From NCBI GenBank assembly GCA_023395595.1, contig JAEWYO010000060.1, forward strand, positions 142,837 through 206,836: 64,000 nucleotides of DNA. Direction: 5' to 3'. Positions 1 to 8,902 of this stretch are shown in pieces (the first letter of the stretch is position 1; every line of letters starts with the position of its first letter). The notes under the pieces are model-generated. The model did not search any database. It was not told the origin of the DNA and worked only from the letters and a program-made list of their open reading frames with translations. Made by a program: the position numbers and the translations under genes. Source of the stretch: Bacillota bacterium (GTDB taxonomy: Bacteria; Bacillota; Clostridia; Christensenellales; CAG-138).

Positions 1-1
1 A

Positions 2-1375
2 GCGAAGATTCGCGCCTATGCGTTCGACAAGGTCGTCTGGTCGCTGGATACATTTGATCGCCATGAGCGCGAGGTGCGCAGCGAACAGGTGAAGGCAGAA
101 ACGGTTGAAGCGTTCAAAGAAGAATACCCCGAGTCCGCGAAGGATGTCGGTGCGGTGCTCTACACGCTCACCAAAGAAGTCGTTCGCGACAAGATCATCA
201 ACAAAAAAATCCGTCCCGACGGACGCGCACAGGATGAGATTCGCCCGATTTGGAGCGAGGTTGGCATCCTGAACCGCACGCACGGCAGCGCGGTCTTCAC
301 CCGCGGACAGACGCAGGTCATGACCATTGCCACGCTCGGTACGATTTCTGAAGCGCAGTCGCTCGACGGGCTCTCGCTCGAAGAGAGCAAGCGCTATATG
401 CACCAGTACAATATGCCGCCGTACAGCGTTGGCGAAGCCAAGCCCATGCGTGGCGTTGGCCGCCGCGAAATCGGCCACGGCGCTCTTGCAGAGCGCGCGC
501 TGGAGCCGGTGTTGCCGAGCGAAGCGGAGTTTCCGTACTGCATGCGCCTCGTGAGCGAGGTCATCAGCTCCAACGGTTCCACCTCGCAGGCTTCCATTTG
601 CGCAAGCACACTGGCGCTTCTGGATGCGGGCGTACCGATCAAGAAATCCGTTGCCGGCGTTGCGATGGGCCTCATCAAGGATGACTCTACCGGCAATATC
701 GCGATTCTGACGGACATCCAGGGCCTTGAAGACTTCCTTGGCGACATGGACTTCAAGGTTGCCGGTACGCGCGATGGCATCACCGCCATCCAGATGGACA
801 TCAAGATCAAGGGCATCAACCGCGAAATCCTCACCCGTGCGCTGGAACAGGCGCGCAAAGGGCGTATGTTCATCCTTGACAAGATGGACGAAACTCTCCG
901 TGAGCCGCGTGCGGAACTCTCACCCTATGCGCCGCGCATCATCACGTTTACGATCAACCCGGACAAGATTCGCGAAGTCATCGGCAGCGGCGGCAAGGTC
1001 ATCAACAAGATCATTGCCGATACCGGCGTGAAGATCGACATCGAGGACAACGGCACAGTCTACATTGCCTCGCCCGACTCTGCTGCCGCGGCGGAAGCCA
1101 AGCGCATCATCGACGGCATCGTCAAAGAGATCGAAGTGGGCGATGTCTACCTCGGCACCGTGGTTGGCATCAAGGATTTCGGCGCGTTCATCAACCTCAA
1201 ACCCGGCACGGATGGACTGCTGCACATCTCCCGCATCGCCAACAAGCGCGTGGAGAAGGTGGAAGACGTTCTCTCCATGGGTGAGCAGGTGCTGGTCCGC
1301 GTCATTGAGATCGACGCCAAAACCGGCAAAATCAGCCTGACCCGCAAGGACATGCTCCCGCCGGAAAAGGAGTAA
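2..1375 (+). CDS. pnp: Polyribonucleotide nucleotidyltransferase (PNPase), 5'-truncated by window edge
   Basis: The reading frame is open to the first bases of the window, so the start lies outside; about 457 residues of a protein that is usually near 700 are present. What remains is the linker, the second RNase PH core, a KH domain (with the GSGGK loop after ITFTINPDKIREVI) and a C-terminal S1 domain (GDVYLGTVVGIKDFGAFINL). The family degrades RNA 3' to 5' with phosphate, releasing nucleoside diphosphates, in the cytoplasmic degradosome. In Firmicutes pnp is often followed by an M16 peptidase gene, as here. Assignment is secure; the only oddity is the edge truncation. Confidence 0.97.
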   Translation, partial: AKIRAYAFDKVVWSLDTFDRHEREVRSEQVKAETVEAFKEEYPESAKDVGAVLYTLTKEVVRDKIINKKIRPDGRAQDEIRPIWSEVGILNRTHGSAVFTRGQTQVMTIATLGTISEAQSLDGLSLEESKRYMHQYNMPPYSVGEAKPMRGVGRREIGHGALAERALEPVLPSEAEFPYCMRLVSEVISSNGSTSQASICASTLALLDAGVPIKKSVAGVAMGLIKDDSTGNIAILTDIQGLEDFLGDMDFKVAGTRDGITAIQMDIKIKGINREILTRALEQARKGRMFILDKMDETLREPRAELSPYAPRIITFTINPDKIREVIGSGGKVINKIIADTGVKIDIEDNGTVYIASPDSAAAAEAKRIIDGIVKEIEVGDVYLGTVVGIKDFGAFINLKPGTDGLLHISRIANKRVEKVEDVLSMGEQVLVRVIEIDAKTGKISLTRKDMLPPEKE

Positions 1376-1400
1376 GTTCCGAAGCGAAACACACCAATCA

Positions 1401-1424
1401 GGGCGCGGCGGCAACGCCGCGCCC
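1401..1424 (+). terminator. Strong GC hairpin after pnp
   Basis: A perfect 10-bp stem (gggcgcggcg / cgccgcgccc) closes a 4-base loop 25 bases after the pnp stop. There is no real T-run behind it (ttcgta), so it may be a weak terminator or a 3'-end stabilising hairpin. Confidence 0.5.
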
Positions 1425-1487
1425 TTCGTATCTGCAAGAGGGCATACCGCATAGATGAAGCCGCGGCTTTCGTCTGGAATGCATTTG

Positions 1488-1496
1488 TGGTAGAAT
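1488..1496 (+). promoter_or_regulatory. Candidate extended -10 promoter for the M16 peptidase gene
   Basis: TG-g-TAGAAT reads as an extended -10 element about 83 bases upstream of the M16 start, after the pnp hairpin. No convincing -35 is seen, so this is a weak call. Confidence 0.4.
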
Positions 1497-1578
1497 ACAA
1501 AATTGCAAGCCGTGATCCGCGCAAGAGAAGGTGCTGGCATCCGAAAGGAGAGCACACCTTCGGAAGGAATGAAAACGC

Positions 1579-2838
1579 ATGATACACCAAAAGACGCTGC
1601 CAAACGGCATTCGCCTGATTTATGAAAAAATGGAACACGTCCGCTCTGTGAGCATGGGTGTATGGGTAGACACCGGCTCTGTACGCGAAACGCAGGAGAC
1701 GGCGGGTGCTTCACACCTGATTGAGCACATGGTGTTCAAAGGCACTCAGCGCAGAAACGCGGAACAGATTGCAATCGAAATGGACGCGATCGGCGGCAAC
1801 ATCAATGCCTTTACGAGCAAGGAAAACACTTGCTTCTACGCAAAGGTACTGGATGAACACCTCGATCTTGTCTCCGACGTGCTCTCGGACATCACGTTTC
1901 ATAGCGTATTTGACCCCGAGGAGCTGAAAAAAGAGCAGGGCGTCGTACTTGAAGAAATCCTGATGAACGAGGACAGCCCGGAAGACCTCTCTGGCGAAGA
2001 GAGCAACATGCTCTTCTTTGGTGACGAGGCGCTGGCAAGCCCGATTCTCGGCAGTAAGGAGAGTGTGCGTGCGTTCACCCGTGAATCGCTGCTTGCCTAC
2101 AAAAACGAATTTTACGTGCCAAACAACATCGTCGTTTCCTGCGCGGGAAACTTCGAGGAGCAGGCATTGATCGATTCTGTCACGCGCTGGTTCGACGCGC
2201 CCGCTTCCGCACGCGCGACCACGCCGATGATGCAACGCTATCCCGGCGGAAAGCGCGAGAAATTTGTCGAAAAAGATGTTGAACAGGTGCATATCTGCCT
2301 GACGCTGCCCGGCTTTGCCAGAGACAGTGAAGGGCAATATCCGCTTGCGGTGCTATCCAACATCCTCGGCGGGAGCATGAGTTCACGCTTGTTTCAGTCC
2401 ATTCGTGAGAAGCTTGGTCTTGCGTACTCCGTCTATTCCTACCCGACGAGTTACACAGGCACGGGCACGCTAACACTGTATGCCGGAACCGGTGAAAAGC
2501 AGGCGAAAGAAGTCCTCAGCCGCATGGTGGAGGAGATGGAGCGCGTGCGCAAAGAAGGCGTGACCAAAGAAGAACTCCTGCGCTGCCGTGACCAGCTCAA
2601 GGGCAGCTACCTTCTGGGCATGGAGTCCTCCGGTGCGCGTATGAACGCGTTGGGTAAGACCCTGCTGTTACAAAAACGTGAATATAGCGAACAGGAGACG
2701 CTCCGCAGAATTGAATGTGTTACAATGGAAGATATTGAACGCATTCTGCCTGTCTGCCTTGAGCTGAGCCAAGCCAGCACCGCACTGGTCGGCAGAGTCA
2801 AGAAACAGAAGAGCGCGTTGCTGGACGTGCTTCGCTGA
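1579..2838 (+). CDS. M16-family zinc peptidase (YmxG/MlpA-like)
   Basis: 419 residues, the usual length of a one-chain bacterial M16 subunit. The inverted zinc motif HLIEH is near residue 50, with the second-half glutamate region EEILMNEDSPED further on; the C-terminal half has the SSRLFQSIREKLGLAYSVYS region typical of the family. It should be a cytosolic or membrane-associated zinc-dependent peptidase acting on short peptides; no signal peptide is seen. ATG is preceded by ggaagg at a proper distance. Position after pnp matches the B. subtilis pnpA-ylxY-mlpA neighbourhood. Substrate is not known from sequence. Confidence 0.93.
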   Translation: MIHQKTLPNGIRLIYEKMEHVRSVSMGVWVDTGSVRETQETAGASHLIEHMVFKGTQRRNAEQIAIEMDAIGGNINAFTSKENTCFYAKVLDEHLDLVSDVLSDITFHSVFDPEELKKEQGVVLEEILMNEDSPEDLSGEESNMLFFGDEALASPILGSKESVRAFTRESLLAYKNEFYVPNNIVVSCAGNFEEQALIDSVTRWFDAPASARATTPMMQRYPGGKREKFVEKDVEQVHICLTLPGFARDSEGQYPLAVLSNILGGSMSSRLFQSIREKLGLAYSVYSYPTSYTGTGTLTLYAGTGEKQAKEVLSRMVEEMERVRKEGVTKEELLRCRDQLKGSYLLGMESSGARMNALGKTLLLQKREYSEQETLRRIECVTMEDIERILPVCLELSQASTALVGRVKKQKSALLDVLR

Positions 2839-2889
2839 CGAACAAGACGATCACCAACCCCCTTTTCAAACCGGACGGAGGAAACCAAC

Positions 2890-3261
2890 TTGGATAAGCT
2901 GGATGTGATTTTTCAACTGCAAGAGTCGCTGGATAGTGACATCGCTTCTCGCAGAAACCTCTCTTTTTCGCGCGAGGAATGGATGCAAAAAGAAGTACTC
3001 GCCATGATCTCGGAGCTTTCCGAGGTGCTTGACGAGGTGAATTTTAAGTGGTGGAAAAACCCGAAGCCGGTTGACGATGCCGCCCTGAAGGGGGAACTGG
3101 TCGATGTGTTGCACTTTTTCGTAAGTATGTGCCTCAAAAGTGGCATGACGGCGGAAGAGTTGTTCTCACTCTACAAAGCGAAGAATCAGGAGAACTTTGA
3201 TCGCCAGTACGGCAGGTCTGAAAAGCAGGGTTACGAAATTGGCGGTGAAACGAATGGCTAA
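2890..3261 (+). CDS. Dimeric dUTPase-like (all-alpha NTP pyrophosphatase)
   Basis: 123 residues. The segment EVLAMISELSEVLDEVNFKWWK followed by LKGELVDVLHFFV carries the two acidic helices (ExxE and ExxD pattern) that bind magnesium in the all-alpha NTP pyrophosphatases, and the WKWW-like motif is characteristic of the dimeric dUTPase family. Probable role: hydrolysis of dUTP to dUMP and pyrophosphate, keeping uracil out of DNA. The start is TTG, chosen because ggagga lies 7 bases upstream and no ATG is nearby. Its end overlaps the next gene by 8 bases. A MazG-type pyrophosphatase of other specificity remains possible. Confidence 0.8.
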   Translation: MDKLDVIFQLQESLDSDIASRRNLSFSREEWMQKEVLAMISELSEVLDEVNFKWWKNPKPVDDAALKGELVDVLHFFVSMCLKSGMTAEELFSLYKAKNQENFDRQYGRSEKQGYEIGGETNG

Positions 3262-4447
3262 ATCGAAAGTACGCATCAAAGGCCGCTTCTTCATGATGAT
3301 TCTGATCCTCGTGGGGTTCATCGCGCTGGTGGTCATCGTCGCAAATGCGCTGAAAAAGACCGGCGAAATCGAGTTTGGTTCTCTTGGCGCAGACATGGAG
3401 GTCAACGCTGCGATCATCCGCGACGAGAAGGTTATCATGTCTGAACCATACGAAAAAATCACGTTTGACGTGGTGGAAGGCGAAACGGTCAACAATGATC
3501 AGGTTATCGCCCAGCTCTACAAGCGCGGTTATCAAGACGAGACGATGGTCACGCTGCTCAACCTGCAAAAGCAGATTTACGATTATCAGATACAGTTGCT
3601 CGGCGGGCAAGTGCCGCAGGAGTTGCTCGATCTCAACAACAGTATCGACGAAGTGGAAAAGCAGATTCGCGCCGTCTCCCGCGGGCAGAGCAAGTTGGAT
3701 ATGCTGGATCTGGAGCAGACGCTCAAAGATCTTGAAACCCAGCGCACGGCGCTGATGCTGACCATCGTGACGCCGGACGCAACGCTCACGCAGCTCTACA
3801 GCGACCTCAAGAGCCAGCAGAACGTGATGAGCGGCTGGAAGCGGGACATCAAAAACACCTCCGGCACGGGTATCGTGAGCTTTTATTTTGACGGTTATGA
3901 GCAGGTGCTCAGCGTCAACAAACTCTCGACAATCAACTCTGCGCTGGTCAAAAATGTGGTCAACGGTGGCAACACCGCCAAGAATGCGGATTCCACCAGT
4001 GAGGTGCCGCTCTATCGCATCATCAACAACACACATTGGTATATCGCGTTTGTGACGAACTCCAGCGATCCCATGCGCCTCGCCGAAGGGGAACAATACA
4101 GCGTACTTTTCCAGAATTATTCCGACCAGCAGTTTACGGCGACTGCGCGCGCAAGCCAGGTCTCTGAAAAATCGGTTGTCAACGTTCTGGAGTTCAACAC
4201 CGATATCGGCAAACTCATCGGAACCCGAACGGTTGCTGCGACCATCAGTAAGTCTGCGCAGGGCTTGGTTGTGCCGCTGAGTGCCATCGAGATCGTTGCC
4301 GGTGTGCCGGGGCTTAACATTTCCTATGGTGATTCAGTGCTGCGGGTTGAGGTGGATATTCTCGCGCAGAGCGAGAATAAGGCGGTCATCCGGGCGAAGA
4401 ATGCGTCGGATAATCTCACCGCCGGAATGAAGTATCTCAAGCCATGA
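3254..4447 (+). CDS. HlyD-like membrane-anchored protein upstream of yggS-sepF
   Basis: 397 residues with a short basic N-terminus, one membrane helix (about residues 11-33) and a large outside part. Residues 60-100 look like a lipoyl/barrel-sandwich segment split by a helical stretch (about 110-190), as in HlyD-type adaptor proteins; the remaining beta-rich part is not clearly assigned. ATG at 3254 follows ggcggtg inside the dUTPase gene. The stop overlaps yggS (ATGA), so both are co-translated with a cell-division cluster. No partner ABC transporter is in this window, so a transport role is an inference; a cell-envelope or division role is equally open. Confidence 0.72.
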   Translation: MAKSKVRIKGRFFMMILILVGFIALVVIVANALKKTGEIEFGSLGADMEVNAAIIRDEKVIMSEPYEKITFDVVEGETVNNDQVIAQLYKRGYQDETMVTLLNLQKQIYDYQIQLLGGQVPQELLDLNNSIDEVEKQIRAVSRGQSKLDMLDLEQTLKDLETQRTALMLTIVTPDATLTQLYSDLKSQQNVMSGWKRDIKNTSGTGIVSFYFDGYEQVLSVNKLSTINSALVKNVVNGGNTAKNADSTSEVPLYRIINNTHWYIAFVTNSSDPMRLAEGEQYSVLFQNYSDQQFTATARASQVSEKSVVNVLEFNTDIGKLIGTRTVAATISKSAQGLVVPLSAIEIVAGVPGLNISYGDSVLRVEVDILAQSENKAVIRAKNASDNLTAGMKYLKP

Positions 4448-5136
4448 CGCAGATCGCACAAAACATTACCGAGGTTCGCGAAGAGATCGCAAGCGCGTGC
4501 CTGCGCTCCGGGCGAACACCGCAGAGCGTACAGCTCATCGCCGTTTCCAAGTACCAAAGCCTGGAGAATATGGCAGAGGCGGTTGCGGCGGGGATTCTCA
4601 CGTTTGGGGAGAATCACGCCCAAGAATTGACTGAAAAGAAAACTTTTTTTGAACAGCAAGGTTGCAGAGTGCATTTTATTGGACAACTGCAAACGAATAA
4701 GATAAAATATGTCTGCGGTTTTGCCGACCTTGTTGAGTCGGTTGACCGGCAAAATCTCGCGCAGCAGTTGCAGCAAAAAGCGCAGCTGCGCGGCATTGTG
4801 CAGGATATTTTGATCCAGGTCAACATCGGTGCGGAGGACCAAAAAGGTGGCGTGCGCGATGAGGACTTGGATTCTTTCGCGGAATCTTTGGCGCAGTATA
4901 CCAATCTACGCCTGCGCGGGCTGATGTGCGTTCCGCCGGCGGTAGAGCCGGAGGAAGCGCGGACATATTTTCGCAAGATGCGCCTGCATTTTGAGCAGCT
5001 ACAGGCACGAATGGACTGCGCAGTATTCGACACGCTTTCGATGGGTATGAGCCACGATTTTACCGTTGCCATCGAAGAGGGAGCAACGCAGGTGCGCGTC
5101 GGTTCCCGCATCTTTGGCGCGAGAGACAGAAAATGA
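4444..5136 (+). CDS. yggS: YggS/PLPBP-family PLP homeostasis protein
   Basis: 230 residues, full length. The motif QLIAVSKYQ places the PLP-binding lysine at residue 36, followed by GENHAQEL and HFIGQLQTNK, both family signatures; MSMGMSHDF and VRVGSRIFG near the end bind the phosphate. The family buffers pyridoxal phosphate in the cytoplasm and has no known catalytic activity. It overlaps the preceding gene by 4 bases and precedes sepF, the same order as B. subtilis ylmE-ylmF. Confidence 0.95.
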   Translation: MTQIAQNITEVREEIASACLRSGRTPQSVQLIAVSKYQSLENMAEAVAAGILTFGENHAQELTEKKTFFEQQGCRVHFIGQLQTNKIKYVCGFADLVESVDRQNLAQQLQQKAQLRGIVQDILIQVNIGAEDQKGGVRDEDLDSFAESLAQYTNLRLRGLMCVPPAVEPEEARTYFRKMRLHFEQLQARMDCAVFDTLSMGMSHDFTVAIEEGATQVRVGSRIFGARDRK

Positions 5137-5246
5137 ACAACATCCTCGCGTGCAGGTTCCCAGATAAATTGGCACGCAAAACAGAAAAATTTTGAGAGAA
5201 TGCCCCGGGGGAATGCCTTGGGCTGACGGTTTTCGGAGGAAGACGG

Positions 5247-5726
5247 ATGGCAAGCCTTTATACAAAATTCCTGGATTTTATCGGAATTGAGGAGAGCGAA
5301 GAGCAGGACGACGAGCGCAGAGACGATGGATATTACCGCGATGACGCACCTGAGCGTGCGGTCGGCGGTGCATTCAGCAACAGCCGTCCCGCCGCCGCGG
5401 CACCGAACCGCAGAAGCGAGCGCGGGCAGAGCACGTCCGGCGCAAATCTCCCTATCTCCGGCGGAATGAAGATGATCGTGTATCACCCCGTGAGCTACGA
5501 GGATACGCAGAGCATCATCGACAATCTAAAAAACAGGAAGCCGGTCATCGTCAACATGGAAGAGCTGGAGCTGGACACAGCGCAGCGCATTCTGGACTTT
5601 CTCTCCGGCGCTGTCTACGCGCTCAACGGCACTATGTGCAAGATTTCGCGCGGGATTTTCGTCGTTGCGCCGAACAACTATGACGTTGTCGGCAACGGCG
5701 AGGATGACTACGGCGATCTGGTTTGA
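5247..5726 (+). CDS. sepF: Cell division protein SepF
   Basis: 159 residues: an N-terminal membrane-binding amphipathic segment (MASLYTKFLDFIGI), an acidic and then Ala/Pro/Ser-rich linker to about residue 75, and the SepF core (MIVYHPVSYEDTQSIIDNL, then RKPVIVNMEELE, ILDFLSGAVYALNG, FVVAP). SepF polymerises and tethers FtsZ to the membrane. A clear ggagga precedes ATG. The usual ylmG and ylmH genes do not follow; a DivIVA-like gene does. Confidence 0.95.
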   Translation: MASLYTKFLDFIGIEESEEQDDERRDDGYYRDDAPERAVGGAFSNSRPAAAAPNRRSERGQSTSGANLPISGGMKMIVYHPVSYEDTQSIIDNLKNRKPVIVNMEELELDTAQRILDFLSGAVYALNGTMCKISRGIFVVAPNNYDVVGNGEDDYGDLV

Positions 5727-5846
5727 GCAACAGCCGCATAACGAAACAGAATTCACTGGCACATCAGAGCGTTGGTGTGCCATTTTTTTCCAGAGACGCT
5801 ATGCAAACATTCGCAGCCAAAGTCTTTCGGCAGGAGGGCAAGAACG

Positions 5847-6698
5847 ATGCGCATTGATGAAATCGTGAACCACGTCTTCACACGCGCCTTTATGGGATAT
5901 GACATCGAGCAGGTCGATGTGTTTCTGGACGAAATCATCGAAACCCTGGAGAGATATGAGGCGGAAAAGCGCGAAATGCTCGCCGCGATGGAATACCTGA
6001 TGCGTAAGTTGGAGCACGGACAAAAGGTGCCGTTTGCGGACATGAAGAAGGAGATCGACTCCGGCAGACGGCAAGGGAACGCAGCCTTGCCCGGTGGCGA
6101 ACTGGCTCAGGACGAACAGAAGCCCGCCGCGCGCTCGATTAGCCGCGGAAACGGCGCGAACAAACCCATTCGCGCGCCAAAGGTCAACCGCGTCAAGCGG
6201 GAGGAAGAGGCAAAGGCGCAGATCATCGAAGAAGCGAAAGCCGCCATCCCGCAGGAGGAGTTGACGCAGGATGAGGCAGATCGCCGCGCAAAGCGGATGT
6301 CCGCCGCCGCTGTCAACTGGCTTGACGAGTTGCTGATCAACATCGCAGAGCACGAGACGCGGGAGCGAGAAACACCCGATTCTGCGCAGCAGGCAACCCA
6401 ACCCGCGGAAGAACCGAAGGTGGAGTCCGATGCCAATCCGCAGTCCACGTCGCAGCCTACGCCGCAACCTGCGCCAAAGGCGACGTACTCGCCAAAGCCT
6501 GCGCCGAAGGCGACGTATACACCAAAGCCTGCGTCGCAGCCGACCGGGCAAGCAACGCCCGTGCCAAAACCGCAAGAGCCGTTGAATCCCAAACTGAATG
6601 AATCCGCCGCGCAACAGCCGGCAACGCAGACGCAGGAGAATGACGCGGCATCCATGCTCCAGAAGATCTTTCAGCAGGCAGACCATGATGATGAGTAA
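5847..6698 (+). CDS. DivIVA-like protein with Pro/Lys/Ala-rich tail
   Basis: 283 residues. The first 60 (MRIDEIVNHVFTRAFMGYDI then EQVDVFLDEIIETLERYEAE) match the DivIVA N-terminal membrane-curvature-binding domain, beginning a coiled coil. The middle is basic and charged, with a helix around VNWLDELLINIAEHE. The last third is low complexity, rich in QP and APK repeats, part of it a tandem DNA repeat. The start at 5847 is chosen because aggagg is 9 bases upstream and translation from it begins right at the DivIVA domain. Likely a polar or septal scaffold acting with SepF. Not a canonical DivIVA C-terminus, so partner binding may differ. Confidence 0.83.
   Translation: MRIDEIVNHVFTRAFMGYDIEQVDVFLDEIIETLERYEAEKREMLAAMEYLMRKLEHGQKVPFADMKKEIDSGRRQGNAALPGGELAQDEQKPAARSISRGNGANKPIRAPKVNRVKREEEAKAQIIEEAKAAIPQEELTQDEADRRAKRMSAAAVNWLDELLINIAEHETRERETPDSAQQATQPAEEPKVESDANPQSTSQPTPQPAPKATYSPKPAPKATYTPKPASQPTGQATPVPKPQEPLNPKLNESAAQQPATQTQENDAASMLQKIFQQADHDDE
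6468..6527 (+). repeat. 30-bp tandem repeat inside the DivIVA-like gene
   Basis: Two adjacent 30-base units (6468-6497 and 6498-6527) differ at only a few positions; a decayed third unit follows. They encode a repeated PAPKATY-S/T-PK decapeptide, in frame, so copy number could vary without a frameshift. Confidence 0.85.
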
Positions 6699-6799
6699 AC
6701 GCGTTTCCTGACGCATGGTCAAGATTTGCGGGTTATTTGGATAGAAGCACACGAGCAAACGGTTTGATCGACAGGATCAGATAGAAAGAAACAGGTAGT

Positions 6800-8725
6800 A
6801 TGGCCAAACAAAAGAATGCCTTTCCGCCCGTCAGCCGCGAGGAGATGCGCGCACGAGGCATCGATCAACTCGATTTTGTCTTCATCAGCGGGGATGCGTA
6901 TATCGACCATCCCAGCTTCGGCGCGGCAATTATCACCCGTGTGCTCGAAAGCAGGGGTTACAGCGTCGGCATCATCGCGCAGCCGGACTGGCACAGTGTG
7001 GAGCCGTTTCGCGTACTCGGCAAGCCTAAGCTTGCGTTTCTGATCTCCTCCGGCAACATCGACAGCATGGTCAATCATTATTCCGTCTCTGGATCGCGGA
7101 GAACGACAGACGTATACACCGAAGAAGGCGTAGCCGGAAAGCGACCGGATCGCGCGACCATCGTCTACGCCAACCGTTGTAAGCAGGCGTATTCAGGTGT
7201 TCCACTGGTTATCGGCGGTATCGAGGCTAGCCTTCGCCGGTTTGCACACTATGACTATTGGGACGATCGCGTTCGCCACAGCATCCTCTACGATGCGTGC
7301 GCGGACATCCTGATCTACGGCATGGGGGAGCGCACGATCGTGAAGGTTGCGGATGCGCTCAAGTCGGGCAAGCCGGTTGCGGAGATTACGGATATCCCAG
7401 GCACCTGCGTGCGCGTCAATACTGCCGACGGCAGGGAGGGCGCGGTCATGCTGCCCTCGTACAACGAGGTTGTCAAAGACAAGCGCAAATATGCCGAAGC
7501 ATTTGCCGCGCAGACGCGGGAACAGGATGCCGTGCGCGGCAAACACCTGCTTCAGCCGCATGAAAAAGGGCTTGTGCTCTGTAATCCACCCGCAATGCCG
7601 CTCTCAACCAAGGAGCTGGATGAGGTATACGCCCTGCCATATACGCGAAAACCGCATCCCATGTATCGCGGGCACATCCCCGCGATCGACGAGGTTTCGT
7701 TCTCTGTGACGTCCGCGCGCGGGTGCTTTGGTAACTGCAACTTTTGCGCACTGACATTTCACCAGGGTCGCGTTGTTACGGGGAGAAGCCACGCATCGAT
7801 CCTAGTCGAGGCGGAAAAGATGACCTGGGACCCGGACTTCAAGGGATATATCCACGACGTCGGTGGGCCAACGGCAAACTTCCGCCATCCGGCCTGCGCA
7901 AAGCAGCTCAAGAGTGGCGTGTGTGCGGATCGGCAATGCATCGGTTTTACCGCCTGCAAACAACTCGACACATCCGAAGACGACTATGTCGCGCTGCTGC
8001 GAAAGATGCGCGAACTGCCGCGCGTAAAAAAAGTGTTTGTGCGCAGCGGGGTGCGGTATGATTACGCAATGCTGGATCGCGACGATACTTTCCTGCACGA
8101 ACTGATTGAGCACCACGTCAGCGGACAGCTCAAGGTCGCGCCGGAGCATGTTTCCGACCGGGTACTGAAGTATATGAACAAGCCTCCGCACGCGGTCTAT
8201 GAGCGCTTTGTGCAAAAATATGAGGCGATCAACAAGAGCCTCGGCATGCGGCAATTTCTTGTGCCGTATTTGATCAGCTCGCACCCGGGCAGCAATATTC
8301 AAGACGCGATTGAACTCGCGCTCTATCTCAAGGAGAAAAATTACCGGCCGGAGCAGGTGCAGGATTTTTATCCCACGCCGGGCACCGCCTCCACGTGCAT
8401 GTACCATACGGGGCTTGATCCCGTGACCATGCAGCCGGTCTATGTGGCCAAATCGCGCGAAGAGAAGGCGATGCAGCGCGTGCTGATGCAGTGCCACATC
8501 CGCAGAAACTGGCCGCTTGTTCGCAAAGCGCTGCGCTCGGCCGACCGCGAAGACCTCATCGGCAGCGGACGAAACTGTCTTGTTCCGCCGGATTATCTCT
8601 CACCGGACGAACAGCGCGCAAACCCGGCAAGGCGCTCACAGCAGCATGGCGGAAACGCTCCGCGCGGCGGCGGAAAGAAAAAAGCGGGCAAGGGTGGCTA
8701 TCCGCCACGGCGCGGCAGAGGCTGA
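6800..8725 (+). CDS. YgiQ family radical SAM protein (UPF0313)
   Basis: 641 residues. An N-terminal B12-binding-like Rossmann region (about 20-200, with DAYIDHPSFGAAII and GGIEASLRRFAHYDYW) precedes the radical SAM core whose cluster cysteines are in CFGNCNFC; the tail after about residue 600 is a basic Gly/Lys/Arg-rich segment. The family is conserved but its reaction is not established. The start ATG is the first in frame. It stands alone between the division genes and the yceD promoter. Function beyond radical SAM chemistry is unknown. Confidence 0.93.
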   Translation: MAKQKNAFPPVSREEMRARGIDQLDFVFISGDAYIDHPSFGAAIITRVLESRGYSVGIIAQPDWHSVEPFRVLGKPKLAFLISSGNIDSMVNHYSVSGSRRTTDVYTEEGVAGKRPDRATIVYANRCKQAYSGVPLVIGGIEASLRRFAHYDYWDDRVRHSILYDACADILIYGMGERTIVKVADALKSGKPVAEITDIPGTCVRVNTADGREGAVMLPSYNEVVKDKRKYAEAFAAQTREQDAVRGKHLLQPHEKGLVLCNPPAMPLSTKELDEVYALPYTRKPHPMYRGHIPAIDEVSFSVTSARGCFGNCNFCALTFHQGRVVTGRSHASILVEAEKMTWDPDFKGYIHDVGGPTANFRHPACAKQLKSGVCADRQCIGFTACKQLDTSEDDYVALLRKMRELPRVKKVFVRSGVRYDYAMLDRDDTFLHELIEHHVSGQLKVAPEHVSDRVLKYMNKPPHAVYERFVQKYEAINKSLGMRQFLVPYLISSHPGSNIQDAIELALYLKEKNYRPEQVQDFYPTPGTASTCMYHTGLDPVTMQPVYVAKSREEKAMQRVLMQCHIRRNWPLVRKALRSADREDLIGSGRNCLVPPDYLSPDEQRANPARRSQQHGGNAPRGGGKKKAGKGGYPPRRGRG

Positions 8726-8734
8726 GACAAAAAA

Positions 8735-8775
8735 ACACGCCCAAACACGCGCGAAAATCGCAGAAGCGGGCGTGT
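8735..8775 (+). terminator. Hairpin after ygiQ, weak terminator candidate
   Basis: Eight-base arms acacgccc and gggcgtgt enclose 25 bases just after the ygiQ stop and directly before the next promoter. No T-run follows, so termination is uncertain. Confidence 0.35.
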
Positions 8776-8782
8776 GAATCCC

Positions 8783-8811
8783 TTGACAAAACACGGATGA
8801 ACCGATACAAT
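8783..8811 (+). promoter_or_regulatory. SigA-type promoter for yceD-rpmF
   Basis: TTGACA (8783-8788), 17-base spacer, TACAAT (8806-8811). Expected transcript start near 8818 gives an 85-base leader with a GC-rich hairpin around agcgcgc / gcgcgct. Confidence 0.85.
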
Positions 8812-8902
8812 ACTTAAGGTTGCGTGGAAGCGCGCGGTAGTTTTGTGCGCGCTGGCAGGTAGGAGCGCGCCGATTTCCTCGGCGGTAAAGGCGGTGGAGA
8901 TC

